Shown one piece after another: positions 34,601 through 49,600 of a stretch of DNA of 64,000 nt. This DNA comes from Callaeas wilsoni. Its lineage: Eukaryota > Chordata > Aves > Passeriformes > Callaeidae. The translations under genes were made by a program, and so were the position numbers. The notes beneath the pieces were generated by a model. That model ran no database searches. It was not told the origin of the DNA and saw only the letters and a program-made list of their open reading frames with translations. Where the stretch lies: contig VWPU01003220.1 in NCBI GenBank assembly GCA_013398955.1, positions 1-64,000 of the forward strand, given 5' to 3'. Position 1 is the stretch's first letter; each line of letters begins with the position of its first letter.

Positions 34601-37600
34601 GATGTAGGCAGCTCACAACACAGAACAGATTAAACAACATACATACATATATGTATAAATATATATCCAGCTACTTATTAAGGTTGGAAAAGATCTCCAA
34701 GATCAAGTCCACATCTTCCGCTCCTTTCTTACCCTCAGAATCATAACAGAGCTACTGTTTCAGAAAAGAAAGTATCTTAACAGCTTATATAAATCAGATT
34801 TCATACATTAGTATTGTCCAGATGGGTAGTGGCCTTTTCTGAGTTAGGTTTATACCTCAGTTAAACAGAGGTAACATGGACAGTGGTGGAAGGTGAGCAT
34901 GTTTCTTGGGTTCTTTCAGACGGACAAAAAAGCAGAAATAATTTTCAAGGTGTTTATCCTGCTCTTTGCAGACAGCCACATAGGACAGATGAATTTCCCT
35001 CTCTCCTCCATCAGGCAGCTCTACACAAGGGAAAAACTTCGGTTTATTATTTAACTACTGCCCCAAATACTTTTATCTTATCTGCCTCACCTGCCTTACA
35101 CAGTAATCCAAAGTCCTGCAGGGAAATACAGCCAGAGTCTTTAAAAGAATAAAAACACTCCAAGGAAACAGAAATCTTGGCGAGAACACTGTGGATAAAC
35201 AGTGAAGCACAAGTGAAGGCTTGCAAGTGTCGAAAAGGTTCAGCTTTGAGAAGGGACCTACCTACAAGGAATATGTTTGTGGAGATCCACATTTTCTCTC
35301 TCACTAGTTTTCCCACATCAGAAAGGACATAGGCTCAAAACTTGTTCAGTTGAAAGCTCTGTCAGCTAAGTCTCACATCAGAAACTCTAACTGCATGTGC
35401 TTTTTGTGCAGCATTTGTGCTACTCAAGAACAGCTCTACAGGACAGCTGAGGTTTCTCAGTCATCCCTGGTATTTTTCTTCTCCTGGGCTCTTGATATAA
35501 CCTATTAGACCTACAAGTGGCAGTTAGGCAACAAACCAGCTCATGCACAAGCTATTATTTTGGTTGTCTTTTCTCAGTCACATTGGTTCTACGGAGCCAA
35601 GAAAATAAAGGAAAAGGTGCAAGCTAGGAGAGGAGGACAGAATTAGTTAAAACAAATAGCCAATTCTACAAGATATTGGTTCTAAATTACCTTTATAGGC
35701 CAAGCTGGCAGAGGCTGCAAGAAGTCAGCTTTATAGGGATAATTCACCATCGCCAAGTTTACCCATGTTTCACTCAGCCAATTTTTCAATACAGCAGCAT
35801 CCTGAAGATTTTTTAAGGGGCTGCACAAATGAAATGTGTTGGAAAGCCACTGCAAACCTGCATCTTTAATAAAAATAAATGAATGAAACAATATTTAGTA
35901 TATTGTACCATTAACACATATGTCAGTTATGCTGCTACTAAAAAATATTTTTGCTTAGCCTAATTTAGTGAAACTATTCCACATACATACAAGCACAGCA
36001 GATCAACTTTTCGTCAGCACCTCACTACAACCTCTTTTCAGGTAGTTGTATAATCACAGAATCACTTAGGTAGGAAAAGATCTTCAAGTCCAACTGAGTC
36101 CCTATCACTGAGTTCGTAATGATTACAGTAATTTTCTTTTCCTGAATGCCTCAGTTGGCAAACAAAGTACTTCTTTTATAGTAATGACTATCTTGCCTAT
36201 TTGGTCAGAAGGAATATAAGCCTTGAGGTTCTGATCTTAAGTCTGTTCTTATCTGACCTTAGGAATGTTTGGACCTGGATTCTGCATCCCACCAGGCCTG
36301 AAAAGTTCGTGATACAACGAAACAGGCATTTAAAAGTAGTCCTAGGTTCACTTGGCAGTTTTCAGTACCAGAAGCAGAGTTTCAAAAATCCCAATACATA
36401 CACAGGTGAAAGTCATAACACATTCCTGATCATTACCATTCTTTGAAAAAGCATTGGTGAAGTCTTACCTGTTGAGGAAAGGTGGTTAATAGCATTCCAG
36501 GAATTTCGTATGCTCTCCGAGCAGCCCATGCCACTCTTTTTGAAATCATTGGTCACTATGCTGAAAAATGTGCCACATGGAACCAAATCACCAAATTGCC
36601 AGATTGGGGCGGAGGCTGCCAGAGCTCTGCAAAGGGACATAATAAGATCCTGAACCGCTGCAAAATGGATTTCCATACCCTCCCCACAGCCACTATCTAC
36701 TAAGCAGCATTTATAATTCAGCTTGGACACCGTGCTCTAGGTGAACTAACCATGATGCTGCAAAATTATTTCACAGGCCTGTATGCAGAGGTTGCTGGAG
36801 GATATAAGTCTTGGATACTGATACAACAATATCAGCAAATACAAGAGGTAGAAATTCAGACTTGATTACTTTATTGTTCTTCATTCTTATCTATCAATGA
36901 GCCTTTCTCACTAAGCATGGCGTAAACTCAAATGAAGAGAGCCCCAGTCCACAAAAATATACTCTATAGCTTGTTTCCAAGAGGTTAACTAGGGTATTGA
37001 AAAGACTAAAGATCTGCCATCAGGAAGTCTGGAGACCCTAAAAAATATTAGGTGCCAAGACAGTGTTTGCATGCTGTTTCCACAAATCTAACAGATAACT
37101 GACAAAATACACCATCCAGTACCTGCTGACCTACAGTTGCCTTTATGAGGTGCCTCTTCCCAAATTCAAAGTAACTTGATTCCTTCTCCCAGTGTTGAAA
37201 AATTCATACCAGCTTGAATTATGATACTTCTCCCAGAGCAGTAATATTTATAGCACCGAAGTAACAAATGCCTGCTCTCTTTAAGCAGGACGGGCACACT
37301 CACCCAACCACCACGTGGGGATACTTCATCCTAAACCAGGCTGCAAGCATTCCTCCGTAAGATCCTCCAATAGCTATGACTGGACTGTGCCGGGCTCCTG
37401 CAATGGTTGTCTTTAAGTACTCAACAAGTACTGCAAAGTCTGCCAGAGCTTGTTCTGATGTCAGGTAATTTAGATGCTTGGAATCCTGAGAGAAAGAAGG
37501 CAGGTTATGGACAGCATGAGTGATTTCCAGCAGCAGTCTTTCTATTCCCCATAGAAGCTACAGCTAAAATCAGGTCTACAGTTAAAATCACAGGTCTGAA

Positions 37601-40600
37601 TCTGTGCCTGAGAACAAATGAAATATTCTTTGCAGGTGTCCTTTGAAGCACTAAAAAAAAAACCTCTAAGTTTTTTTTTTAATCCTAGAATTCATAGTCA
37701 CAAAAAAGTTACATCTTACTCAAGTTAACACTCATTGCCCTGGCAAGAATTAAAATCCACAGAATTATGTTTGTATGGAATACATTTATTAGGAAGACAC
37801 AAGATGACACTTACACTGAAAGACTCATTCCCAAAGGGCAACGATTCTCCATAATATCTGTGTTCAGCAAATACCAACATGGCATTAAGTTCTTCAGCCA
37901 CATCCCACATAAAACCCTGGTTGGAGGAAAACAGACACTGAAAATAATTGATTCAACTTGTTTAAAAGTCTCTAGTTTCAGTCTAGTGTATTCCAATTCT
38001 TTGACTAGAAAGATATCACTATCAAAATGCCACTAGAAAGACAGAATGCAATTTGGTTTTAAAGTATCACTGAAGTAAGAAAACACAAAAACCAGGTATC
38101 AACCCAGAGAAGGTGATACATACAAGGTCAGTGTGTATATTTTAATGCTGCAAAATATTAAGCATCCTTGTTTTGTGACTACACACAGACAATTCTAACA
38201 ACTCCTATGTCATGAGCTTAATCCACAGGAAATAAAAAAGGCCACAGGAGAAAAGCATGCATTTGAGCTAGGACTACATTACAGAAAACACAAAACTTGT
38301 CTGGCAATAAGCAATAATCTAGAGCATTGCAATACAATTATTTTCAACTAATAAATAAGTACAACTTGTTATTACTTGTTGACAACACTTTGTTACCACC
38401 AGCTATGAGAGGAAGCAGACGGAGATCATTTGCTGGCAGCACAAAGCATGAAAGCAGTCCTTGGTGGCTTTGAGCTCAGCACAAGCCACCTCCTGTCATG
38501 TTACTGGACTTTGTATTGAAATGGCTGAAAAATACTCAGACACTCCATTCTGCATTTGTATCAGTCAGGGAAGTAAAAACTTCCACAGGTATTGCAGAGA
38601 ACAGGAATCATCTGGCTTTGATTTCCAGCCCCCTTCATTTCACTTCACATTTTCCTTAGTAGAGAAAAAAACAAACATCAAAGCCTTCCATTTTACTTGG
38701 GGAATCTAAAGTACTAGGGTAAGTCTAATTTGGTCCAAAATTCTGAATTCTTAGCTCAATGCACCTTATGATGTTTCCTTTAGAAATTTTCTTCACTGCT
38801 ACAGGAATTTAATACAAGTGCATCCCTTTGGATTGTTTGGGCTTCAGATAGGACCCTGAGCCTCCTTAAAACTTTTTTTGTGCTTTTGTTCAGCTTCCTC
38901 TTCCTCCTATAACAATCACAGCAATCATCACAAACTTTTCTTTCAACGACCTTCTGAGACTGCCTTCTTGTTCCTCCTCACTTTTTCAGTGTGTCACTGC
39001 TGGCAGGTAGGACTGTAATCCCACTATTTCCCACGTACCGTGTTGTTGCAGAACCACGTGATGTCTCCTTCATTGCCTGTATAAAACAGTATTGGCCCAT
39101 TGTCCTTCTTCCAGTACTGATCTGCTACCAGATACCGCTGCTGGAATGTATGATTTTCATCAAATCCAAAATGATCGATCTGTAAGAACAAGAAATAGCA
39201 ACATGTTCAGAAAGCTAGAACTGATCCTGAAGCCCACTGGGAGTGCTGACAGTTACTCTGCAGATTAAAAAAAAAATTCATTAAATTAATTTATATTCCT
39301 AATTTGTCAAATTATTTCTGCTTTGTGAAAAAAAAATAGTCAAAATTACAGGTGTATATACTGAAGGAGAAATGCTATTTTCAGCCATTATGAAAAAAAA
39401 TCCTTGCCCTTTTTATAGCATCCTACTTAACATCAGGTATTCTAAACGTATTTAGGAAGTCAGACAAACTTGCTGAGAGGTCACAAAGTATCTCAAGCAA
39501 TAAAACTGTATCAACAAGTAAAAAGAGTCATCACAAGATGTTTTGAGTTTCAGGAAAACCTTACTAGCCTTGTTATTTCAAAAAAACCTGAAAAAATCAG
39601 CAAACTAAACAAAAAAGAACTCCAAAACGAAAAACAACAAAAATACCACCTCATCCTTCTCTCCTCCTTCTGGCATAAGAATTAAATTTAAAGAGATTCT
39701 TGTTAGAAAGTGGGTTTTTATTGCTTTCCACTGCTCTACAAATATTGCCAGCCTATACATCATACCCCTTAACCCAAATCCCACAGTGTTAGATTTATTC
39801 CCTCATTAGAAATTCAACTCCTAAGGTCATTTTTTTCCAGCTTTTACTCACACTGCTTTGTATGCACTATCCACCTCGACCCTTCCCCTACAATTCATCC
39901 ACACTGGAAAGTTTATCCGTTGCTTTTATAAGTAACGCCCTGCATAGGCATCATCTCATTCTGGAATACTCATGCAGGCTTTTACTATGAAATATAAAAA
40001 AATCAAACCAAACCACAGAATTACTCCAGAAGACCTATTCTACTTAACTACCATGTATTCACAGTTGTTCGCTACTTTTACTCATCAGCTGTAGACGACC
40101 TGTACCTTCCCAATTTTGACTTTCATCAGCTCATCAATTCACCTTTTCCTTTCATAGTTCCTGCTGGTGGTAACAGCCTGACATCTGCTGGCTTGAGGAT
40201 CTCTGCTTGCCCACCCATCTGCCTTTACATCCAAAACTCTGCCACACCTCTCAGACGCTACAGGAACCAAACTTTCACATTCCCTAGTTTGGGAACATCT
40301 GCATGTTAATGCTGACAAGCAGATCACACCCAAGTCCAAGAACTTGCTGTTATCACAGTAATGTATCTGCTTGGTGGATTCCTTTAGGCAGCTCACAAAA
40401 GCCTAGCTATTGACCTGCAGGATCCAGCTGTTCCACACCAGGTACTTATATTTGCTTTGGGTCAAAGAGAGCACAGGAACTTGTTTCAGATATACAGTCT
40501 GCTGCAAAATGTCTTTTCTGAACTCCCTCAAAGGTTACTCAATCTTGGACTCAGGTGGGAGGACGCGTGTGCTGCAGCTCACTGCTGCAAAAGCAGGAGC

Positions 40601-43600
40601 AGATGGAGGTCTGTGCATGGTGTGGACAGACATGAGAGACAAGGTCTTTGCCTTCAATAAGTAACTTCAGTGACTGCTTCCAGATCCAAATAAAACTATT
40701 TTATGTACTTTCACAGTTTTCCTCAGGGAGGCCATTTGCTCCTTACTCCTAAGTACGAGGTGATGCTATCATGTGCATTTTTAAGGGCTCTTTCACTGAA
40801 CTTCAGTACTGACAACACATGCCAGGCTTGTTTTACACAGACAACTCACCTGCCCCTTTTTCATCTGCACAGTTATTAATTTTAGTTTCACCTATTAAGA
40901 GTGATTAAATGCAGAAAGGCACAACAAGGTCAGCAACTGAAAAAGTCTCTGGTCACAAGACCTTGGGACAATTAAAGAGAACAATCAGTTAAGGTACATC
41001 TAAACTCCAACACTACTAGAAAGTACAACTAACACATCTTTTGTTCCATGTCTGTTTGTAAACGGGACAAATTCTATTTAAAGTGTCCTGTTAGGCTGCT
41101 TGCCAGAGATAGGAAAAACAGGCCCATGTATCCTGTTCGCCTTTTATGGAATCATCTAAAATTAAATATTTAGATTTAGAACTTGATTATGCATCCTTCC
41201 TGCCTGAAGCCAGAGTGCCAGCTAGAGGACTACACCCCAAAAAGTATTCAACTTTCCTAACTACAAAGATACGTACCAGTGCAGGCAGCTCAGCATGCAA
41301 CAGACAAAAAAAGAGTACAGAGGGAAAACTAAGCAAAACCCAAAAAAAACTCCAAGCAAACAAAAAAACAGAGAGAGAGAGAAATTTTGATACTAGGCTG
41401 AGCTTATCCAACGGGGTATTGTGCAGAACAGATTCTAAGCCCATCTTACTGTTCCTATGTCACAGGAGCTAGAAAATTAGGATAGTGATACTCCAGCATG
41501 CATATATTTTCCTTAATTATGGCTAGTTTTCTTTAGAGATGTGATTTACTGCAGTTTTCTTCTGATGTGATCTGCAAATCTACTTCCTCAAAACAAACCA
41601 CAAAATCACAATGCTCTAGTGAGTCTGTCTCAAAACCAAGAGGGAGAAAAATACAGGAATTTAAGTCCTCTTTTGGTGGTTTTAGTAACCATGTTGATCA
41701 AAGTGTTATGATTCTCTGTCTTTACTCTGACATGCTGTACACTCCCTCTCTGCCATCAGTCATGTTATTCCTTCCTATTTTTCCCTCAATCTGTAGAAAT
41801 TTTGAAGTCCCACAACATCTTAATCACCTCTGTCCATCATATCCATAGCACATCCAACCATGGACACGTGTAAGATCCTAGGCAGAACAGACACAAGTCC
41901 GGACTTCTCCAGAAAAAAAAAAAATTACAATTAGCTATTACTCAGCTGAAGAGCAGAAATGCCTTTAGTGCTAGGTGATGGGGCTTCAGAGCTTGTAGTA
42001 GCATGTCTTTGCAAGGGTAAGACATACAACTTAATTTAAAAATAAATCCAAACCAAAACCTAATGTTTGTAAAGCAGTCAGAGAAGAAAGTGTCACAAAT
42101 GCTGGCTACTGCCAAGAAATTCAAAGAAATTCTAAATCCAGAACATCAAAACACAGCGTGGAGGTATCCCAGGGAGTATCTTCTCACAAGAGTAAAAACG
42201 GTGTGAAAATGTGTCCAGCCAGAGGGAAGGAAACCAAGAATCAATATAAAATCGTCAAGTGAAAGGTTTGAACAGGGAGGGAAAGCTGCAGTTCAGGAAC
42301 AGCAGATGGAGCTGTTGTGTAGCCAAAGTGTGCAGCAAGAGTGTGCAGGGCTGTGCACAAGAGCTGCTGGATCTCATTCAAACAATTGCTTTATTTTCAC
42401 CATTCTTTATGGAACAGGTATGCCAACAGGTAATAAACCCCAGCAACTGTGTGAAGCCTACTGTACAACTCAAATTAACCAGATATTTTTGTAGCTTTTT
42501 TCCTTAAGTCAGATGTCATTAAAAAGTTGAACCGGAAAGGGCTTTTTCCCCATGCTTATGCAGAAGGAGTAAGACAAAAGCAATGACTTTTACAACCAGA
42601 CTTGATTTGAACAGACCACAACAACAACAACAAGGGGAAAAGTCTGTTTAGTACACATTTAAAATACCTTAACTGCTGCTTACAATAATGGTAATGGCAT
42701 ACTAGCAGATACATGCTTTATCCAATTAAAATTTTCATAATTACAACTGTGTCCAGGATGACAGCAGTAAGTTCAAGGTCCTGAGCAATCCTAAACAATT
42801 TTCAAATTGGCCCTGCTTTGACTGGGAGGTTTGATGAGATGACGGCAAAGTTCCCTTCTAAAACTAAACTATTCTAGAATGAATGCAAACCAGTTACTCA
42901 GTCCAAAGTTTTAAGCTTCTGTAAACAGCACTATCTGGCAAGTTCGGTAAAAAATAATAACAGTCATCATCAGTGATGCAACAGAAATGTTTTAAAGATG
43001 AAAGTATGATCTACTGACACAAGAACAGTCATTCTGATACTAATAAGAGGAAGGATAAAGATAGAAAAAGCAGCACTGAAACTCGTAAGTTATGAGTAAG
43101 TTTTTAAGAGAAACTCTTGTCAGCTGAGGCAGGCAGGATGGCAAAAGGAGCAACAAAATCTCAGCTGCACATACTAAAACCTTTATGAACATCGTTCAGT
43201 TAAGAAAGCCCCATATTTTCCGGCACATCTTTGAGTCCAAAGACTCACAAAGCATTTGGGGAAAATAAAAACATACATACAGCAGATGGCTTGAAAGGCA
43301 GGTAGCTGTGATGGAAGACTGTAGGCACTACCCAAGGCAGGGCTGCTGGGAACTGCACTCCCTGAGCTGGATGACAAACGTCGGTGGGCAGCACAAAGGA
43401 TTGAGCCCACGAGGCTGATGAGAGCACCAGACTGAAGGCTCAAGTCAGCAGCTTCGATCCTTCAGCTCAGAGAAACTTTCTACAGAGAAGTGCAGCTCAT
43501 CAGCTCAGGGTGAGGCACCTTCCCCAGACTGGTTTACTGAACAAACACAATGGGAAGAAGGGCCAAACCCCACCTTGGTGCCTTCTGTTTGAACTATACA

Positions 43601-46600
43601 GCACCTTTCTCTATATTTACCTTATATGTGCACAGGTACCATGTGCTTTTGTGCTCCCAAAGGTTACTTATCTTGAGGTGGTTTTTTTGTAATATCTTTT
43701 TTTGTTATTTTAAAAGTCCATTTAAAATAAAACAAGCCACTCTGCCACATATCTTCCCTGGGGAAGAGACAAAAAAGGCACAACAGATGTTAGTTATTGT
43801 ACAGATGTTAGCATGCTTAATGTACTTCTGGAAGTATTCAGGAACTTGGGCAATGAGTAGAGTACAAAGACAAAACAGGACATGTGGGCTAAAACCCACT
43901 TCCTTCTCTGCAGCACCTTAAGGTCATCAGTGACTACAGAGACAGGGCAGCAAAGCCAAGCCTTTACCAAAAAAGACTCTTATTCACAGGACAGTTTCTA
44001 ACCAAAAGCATCTAATACCATTTGAGGTGGTAAATCAGCACCTGATGGTTTTATGTGCTTTTGGGTTTCTGGCAGGACTGTGAGCGTCTGAAAGCCTTTC
44101 TGTGATGCCTTGAGTTTCAATCCTCTATGTGATAGCTTTATTTTCCCAAATTGGATATTCCATTTGAAATCAAGCCAGTTGTTTTACTGGTGAGAAGCCA
44201 GGGGATTTTAAGTCATGCTTTACTCTCCACATGTCCATGGAGCTGTTTTGAGTGCTCATCCTGTCTGAATTATTTCCTGAGGACAGGAAGATACAGGACA
44301 GCCTGAGGATATCCTCCTGTGTGAACATCGGTGTGCACCTCAGCCTCCTCGGGATTTCACTGATGTGTTTCTATTCCTGCTTTTACTCTTGATGGGCTGG
44401 GGACTCCAGTTCAGTCAGCTGGCCCTATTAGTTTTGTTTCCTCTTATAACCTTTGCTTCCTCTATTCAAATTTGAAGTTCATGAGAGCAGGGACTTTCTT
44501 GTCATCTTTGTATCACAAAGGGGGAGGGGGTGGGGGCAGATTTTGTTGAGCCTTCCAAGACTGAAGTTTCATCCCACCAGTACCTGCTAAGATTCTCTGT
44601 TTGTCCCTGCTCACTTAGTGCAGAAAAGGGAGGGGGGAAAAAAAAGACAAGAAAATCAAGCTTAGCTTTGTTTCATCTTTTTAATTTTAAATGCAAGAAA
44701 TGAGATGTTTCCTTGCTTTCAAGGCTGATACTTGTGCAAGGGAGATTGAAGAGTTGCACCCCTCTGTTGAAATGCATAATCATTTGGCGCTCTGTGGAAG
44801 AGCAGGAAGATGTAAACTGCACCTTCTTGCAGGCTGTGTAACCCACTAACTGGAAAGTCTTAGACATAAATAACATCAGGAATTTAAACGAGATAGGATC
44901 ATAGATTAGAATAATGGAATTGCTTAGGCTCAAGCAACACCTTTAAGACTGAGTCCAACCATTAACCCAGCACTGAGAAGCCCACCCCTAAACCACATCC
45001 CCAGGAGCCACATCCATGCACTTTTTGAACACATCCAGAGATGGCAATTCCACCACTTTCCTGGGCATCCTGTTCCAGCGCCTGACAAGCCTTTCAGTGA
45101 AGATTTCCTACTATCCAATCTAAACCTCCCCGTTGGAACTTGAGGCCATTTCTTCTCATTTTATTGCTTGCTACGTAAGAGACAGAAACACACCTCCCTA
45201 CAATCTCCATTTAGGGAGCTGTAGAGAGCATTAAGGTCTCTCCACAGCCTTCCTCTCCTCCGACTAAACACCCCAGAGTTCCCTCAGCCACTCCTCATAA
45301 GACTTGTGTTCCAGACCCTTCCCCAGCTCCGATGCCCTTCTCTGGACACGTTCCAGCCCCTCAGTGTCTTTGTTGTGGTGAGGGGCCCAAAACTGAACAC
45401 AAGATTTGAGGTGAGGCCTCATCAGTGCCCAGTATAGGGAGAAAATCACTGCCCGGGTCCTGCTGGCCATACTGTTGCTGACACAGGCCAGGATGCCACT
45501 GGCCCTTCTTGGCCACCTGGGCACACACTGGCTCATGTTCAGCTCCTGTTGACCAGCACTCCCTGATCCTTTTCCCCTGGGCAGTTTTCCAGCCATTCTT
45601 CCCCAGGCCAGTAGCATTGCATGGGGTTGTTGTGACCCAAGGGCAGGACTGAGCACTTTGCCTTGTTGAACCTCATACAATTGGCCTCAGCCCACCGATC
45701 CAGCCTGTCCAGATCCCTTTGCAGAGCCTTCCTGCCCTCCAGCAGACCAGCAGCTGGATTTAACCTCACTCACCACCACTCTCTGGGCTTAGCCATCCAG
45801 CCAGTTTTCTACCCAGCAAAGACTATGCTCATCCAAGCCAACATTGACTGTCATTGTCATTTTCCACAGGCTCCATAATTCAGAGGTTTTGTTCACCAAA
45901 TTTAATTTTATTTGTTAATCCATCACATTTACCAAACCATACAGATAAAAATAGACATGCTTTTTGACTATTTATTGCTTCCAACTTCTATTCAACTATT
46001 GAGATGGTCTAGAGTAACTGTTACCAAGTTTTCCTTGACTTTAATGAGCTTCCAGCCAAATATGCCCCCAAAGCAAATGCAGGCTTAGGATCTTTGTAAT
46101 AGAAAGAATCTATCATTGCAACCGTGTCCTTGAGAATACACTGGCCTTTAACTAAGGTTAGTGTTAAACCTGGCAGTGTTACATTACAGATGGACTTGAT
46201 GATCTTAAAGGTCTTTTCCAGCCTAAATGTGTCTATGATTCTACACTTCATGTGTATTTCTGAAGCTTCTCTTATGCTGCAGAAATCACAGCACCTGCTC
46301 TTGCAATGCTGTTTAAGGAAGTCTGATTTTTAGCACTGATTTATCTCTTCAGTGATTAAAAGACACAAACAAGGAAAACTTCAGACAGGAACTCCACCCC
46401 TGCCCTGAGTCACACAGTTTGGACAGGCACTTGAAAAGACCAAAGAAAATTTAAACTACAGGATATGCTGTAGGAAAGCACCATGGTACTCAGGTCAGCC
46501 CTTGTTAGAAACAAACAGTACATGATGAAAGGTTATTTTTGTGTCGGAAGCCCAACCAGCTAATGAGAACACAAACAAATTGATTTCAACTTCCACAAAC

Positions 46601-49600
46601 CATTAACAGCTTTGTGCTGCAATTGAACCTCCAGATTCTGCTTACCATGTAAAAATGAAGTCCATAAACACATTTAGGCTTTAATTACTTAGGTGTAAAA
46701 TTCTCCAGCAGGCACAGTGAAGATGCTATTCTCTATTAAAACTCCTCCATTTGGAAGGAGAAGTACCACAGGCACTCTCAACATTTTCTGTCCCAGACCT
46801 GAGAGCCACAAAGCTCCAGCACAAGGGGGAGAATGGGTGACCGAGGCAGGAATCTCTTCAATCTGCTTTACTGCTGACACTTCTTTAACCACAGTCTCCA
46901 TTCTCCAGCCACCTGGTTCTTTTCAGAGCAACGAAGAGACTTGTGCTGCTCAGACTCCACCAGCTACATAACTCTGCAACAAACTACTATGGCAATAAAC
47001 ACCCTAAATATTCACATCATTTATGCTTCCATTCGAGGCATTATTTTCCTGGTGAAATTCTTCCACAGGACAAGGGATGGGGAAAGGCATAGGGAACAAC
47101 CAGCTCAGAGCTCTGCTTCACAAGGTGTGATTTCGCAAGGCTGAAAAAGGCACAAAGATGCACTACACAAGCAAGAACAAAAAGTTACCCTTGTGCAAGG
47201 TCTCTCAGACTCCTAACAGGCAAAGGCCACTAATATTTTCCATGTGCCTTCCAGACTGAATTACAAATCCACCATTCACAGGATTAACTTCAGAGGAGAG
47301 GAAAAAATTGGATGTGAAATGTCAGTATGTCACAGATTAGGCAGCATAAAAGCATTCCAGGTTTTTTTAGGAGTTATATAAAGTTCTGTGTAGGACTAAT
47401 TTTTTAAGCAAAAGAATTTGCCAAGTTTCATCTTCTCTGATGAACAGAGTTTTGATTTGAAAGATTTCAATTTTTTTTTTTTAAACAAAGACACAGGGAA
47501 TAAAAGCATTTCAGATCCAAAATAAAAATTTTATTTAGTCAAATTAAATATTTAAACCAGCTCTACCCCTACCCCAAAAAGGTCTAGAGCTGTCTACTTT
47601 GGTAAATATTTTTAAAAGGTTTAATTCAGGTTGCAATTGTTTTATTTCCCAGGTTTTCAAAACTACAAATAAATTTGCTTTATCATTCTCCTAGCCTTAG
47701 TTCAACCACTATTGCTTGTATTTCGTTTTCTATTGCTAATCCTACAAAAGACAGAGGATCCAAGGAAGTAGAGATGAACAGTGACAGCAAACAGGCAAAC
47801 TGTCCTGTCATCTATCCAGATAATCTTCTGATTAGGCAGAGCACAGACAAAATGACAAAAGCTCAGTGCACGGACGGCAGTTTATCAGTATTAAAAGGCT
47901 GTTTTACACGTGCCACTGTGGATCACGTATTTAACAGCCACCAATTCTGATAGGCATCGAGGTGGGAGGAGAAAAAATTTCAGAAAACAAAAGCCTCAAA
48001 GCAGCAATTAATTCTACGGCCCTGATGCAATAGCAAAAATGCCATGTAGCAACCGCTACTTTGGCAAGCTTGCAACACCAAGGAAAAACTTCTGCTTGCA
48101 AGGCTGCAAGATGTCGGTAGACAGGATGATGGGGAAACAGCAGCATTCAGGGAAATGTCGTCTGTGGCTCCCTGCACCACCAAGTGTGTCCATATCAGCA
48201 ATCAGAGGGAAAAGACATCACGCAGTATCATAGCTCCCTGCTATCCCATGCAGGTAGGCTTTTCACTGAGCCACCTCCTCTTCAGGAAAGAGACATCTCA
48301 AATTTCACTCTCCAAGCACCTTTTCCAGCTAATCTTCACATAACCACTCTGGCTTTAAGCCTGACACAAGGGTGAACTTGTACATAAACTGTATCTTGGC
48401 TGCAGGCCTGAATAATGGAAAAAGCTGTTACATCAATTTAAAGTTAGAAACAACAGCCCACAAGGATCAGAAGTTTTGTTCTTTGCTCACTGTGTGTGTT
48501 TAGAGAACAACCACACGCAGCACACCCGACAGCAGCACTACAACAGCACCAAATATCAGAACATACTACATGCATGCTAGAGCTGAACTAAAGCGTAGGA
48601 GACAGTAACTAGAAATTTAAAATTAAAAAAAAGAAAATTAGACCATTACACCACAGGCAAGGGGTATCTACTGACTGTGCTTAAAAGAAATGCAATTTCC
48701 ATTCTTCTGTCTATGTTTAACTCTCTGAATTGACATGCCTGGAAAACAAATAAATTAACTATTTTGCAAGTATTAGTAAGATGGCCCAGTATGGCCTGGT
48801 TTACCCCACTAAATTTCTTATAAGCTTCACTGCTTTAAATATAAAATCCAAATATTACAGGACATATGAAATAAATTAAGGTATTCCGGTTTTGAAGCTT
48901 AAAATGAAATAATCAAATTTGACTTCTGGTCTCTCACCAGCTTGGTCAAATGCTACAAATTATCTGCACAATCTACAACAACTTCCTATGCTGATGGCTG
49001 GTCTTGATCTCCTCAAAGTCAGATGAAGAAATAGGTACAGAACTCATTAGAGTAAAGTTTCATTTTGAACTTCATTTTCCTCCGTATCTCCCCACCCAGT
49101 CAGGATTTCTCATGCACATCTGGCTTCAGAACAGCTTGCTACTTCAGCCATATGCAGTTCTGCTTATTGTTTTGTTCTTTAGACTTTCTTTAATCTAGAC
49201 AGTCTATCAGAAATCTTTCAGTGGCCTATTACAGCTTTGAACAATTAAAGCTAGTGAGATATGAAATGCTCACTTTCAGTGAGGGAGTAGTGATCATTGA
49301 TGTTTTTAAGTCACTAGGATTAACTGCTCACTTGAAGGAAGAGGCTGCAAGTTGTGAGGAAATTGTTTCCTGCTTAATTTGAGAAGCTGATGTCTGCATT
49401 GTGACCCCACAGATAAGTAGTGCATAAAAATAAAAATTCACTGACAAGCTTTAACAAGTACTTCCCCGTTTTCCTGTCCACTGAATAAGAGCTATTGTTC
49501 CTGCTTGTGGACCTGGTTTATAGCTTACGGGTCCCATTTTAAATCATGCTATGAAATCACAGAGTAAGAGCTGCCAAGTACTCCTGTACTACTTGATGAG

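Noticed and set aside
35863..35891. ATG codons at the start of PRCP exon 6 as an alternative start
   Set aside because: The ATG at 35863 is out of frame and follows a splice acceptor, and the in-frame ATG at 35891 is intronic.
45264..45769. Reverse-transcriptase-like frames in PRCP intron 1
   Set aside because: They are remnants of CR1 ORF2, with a frame break between them, not a host gene; recorded as a mobile element.
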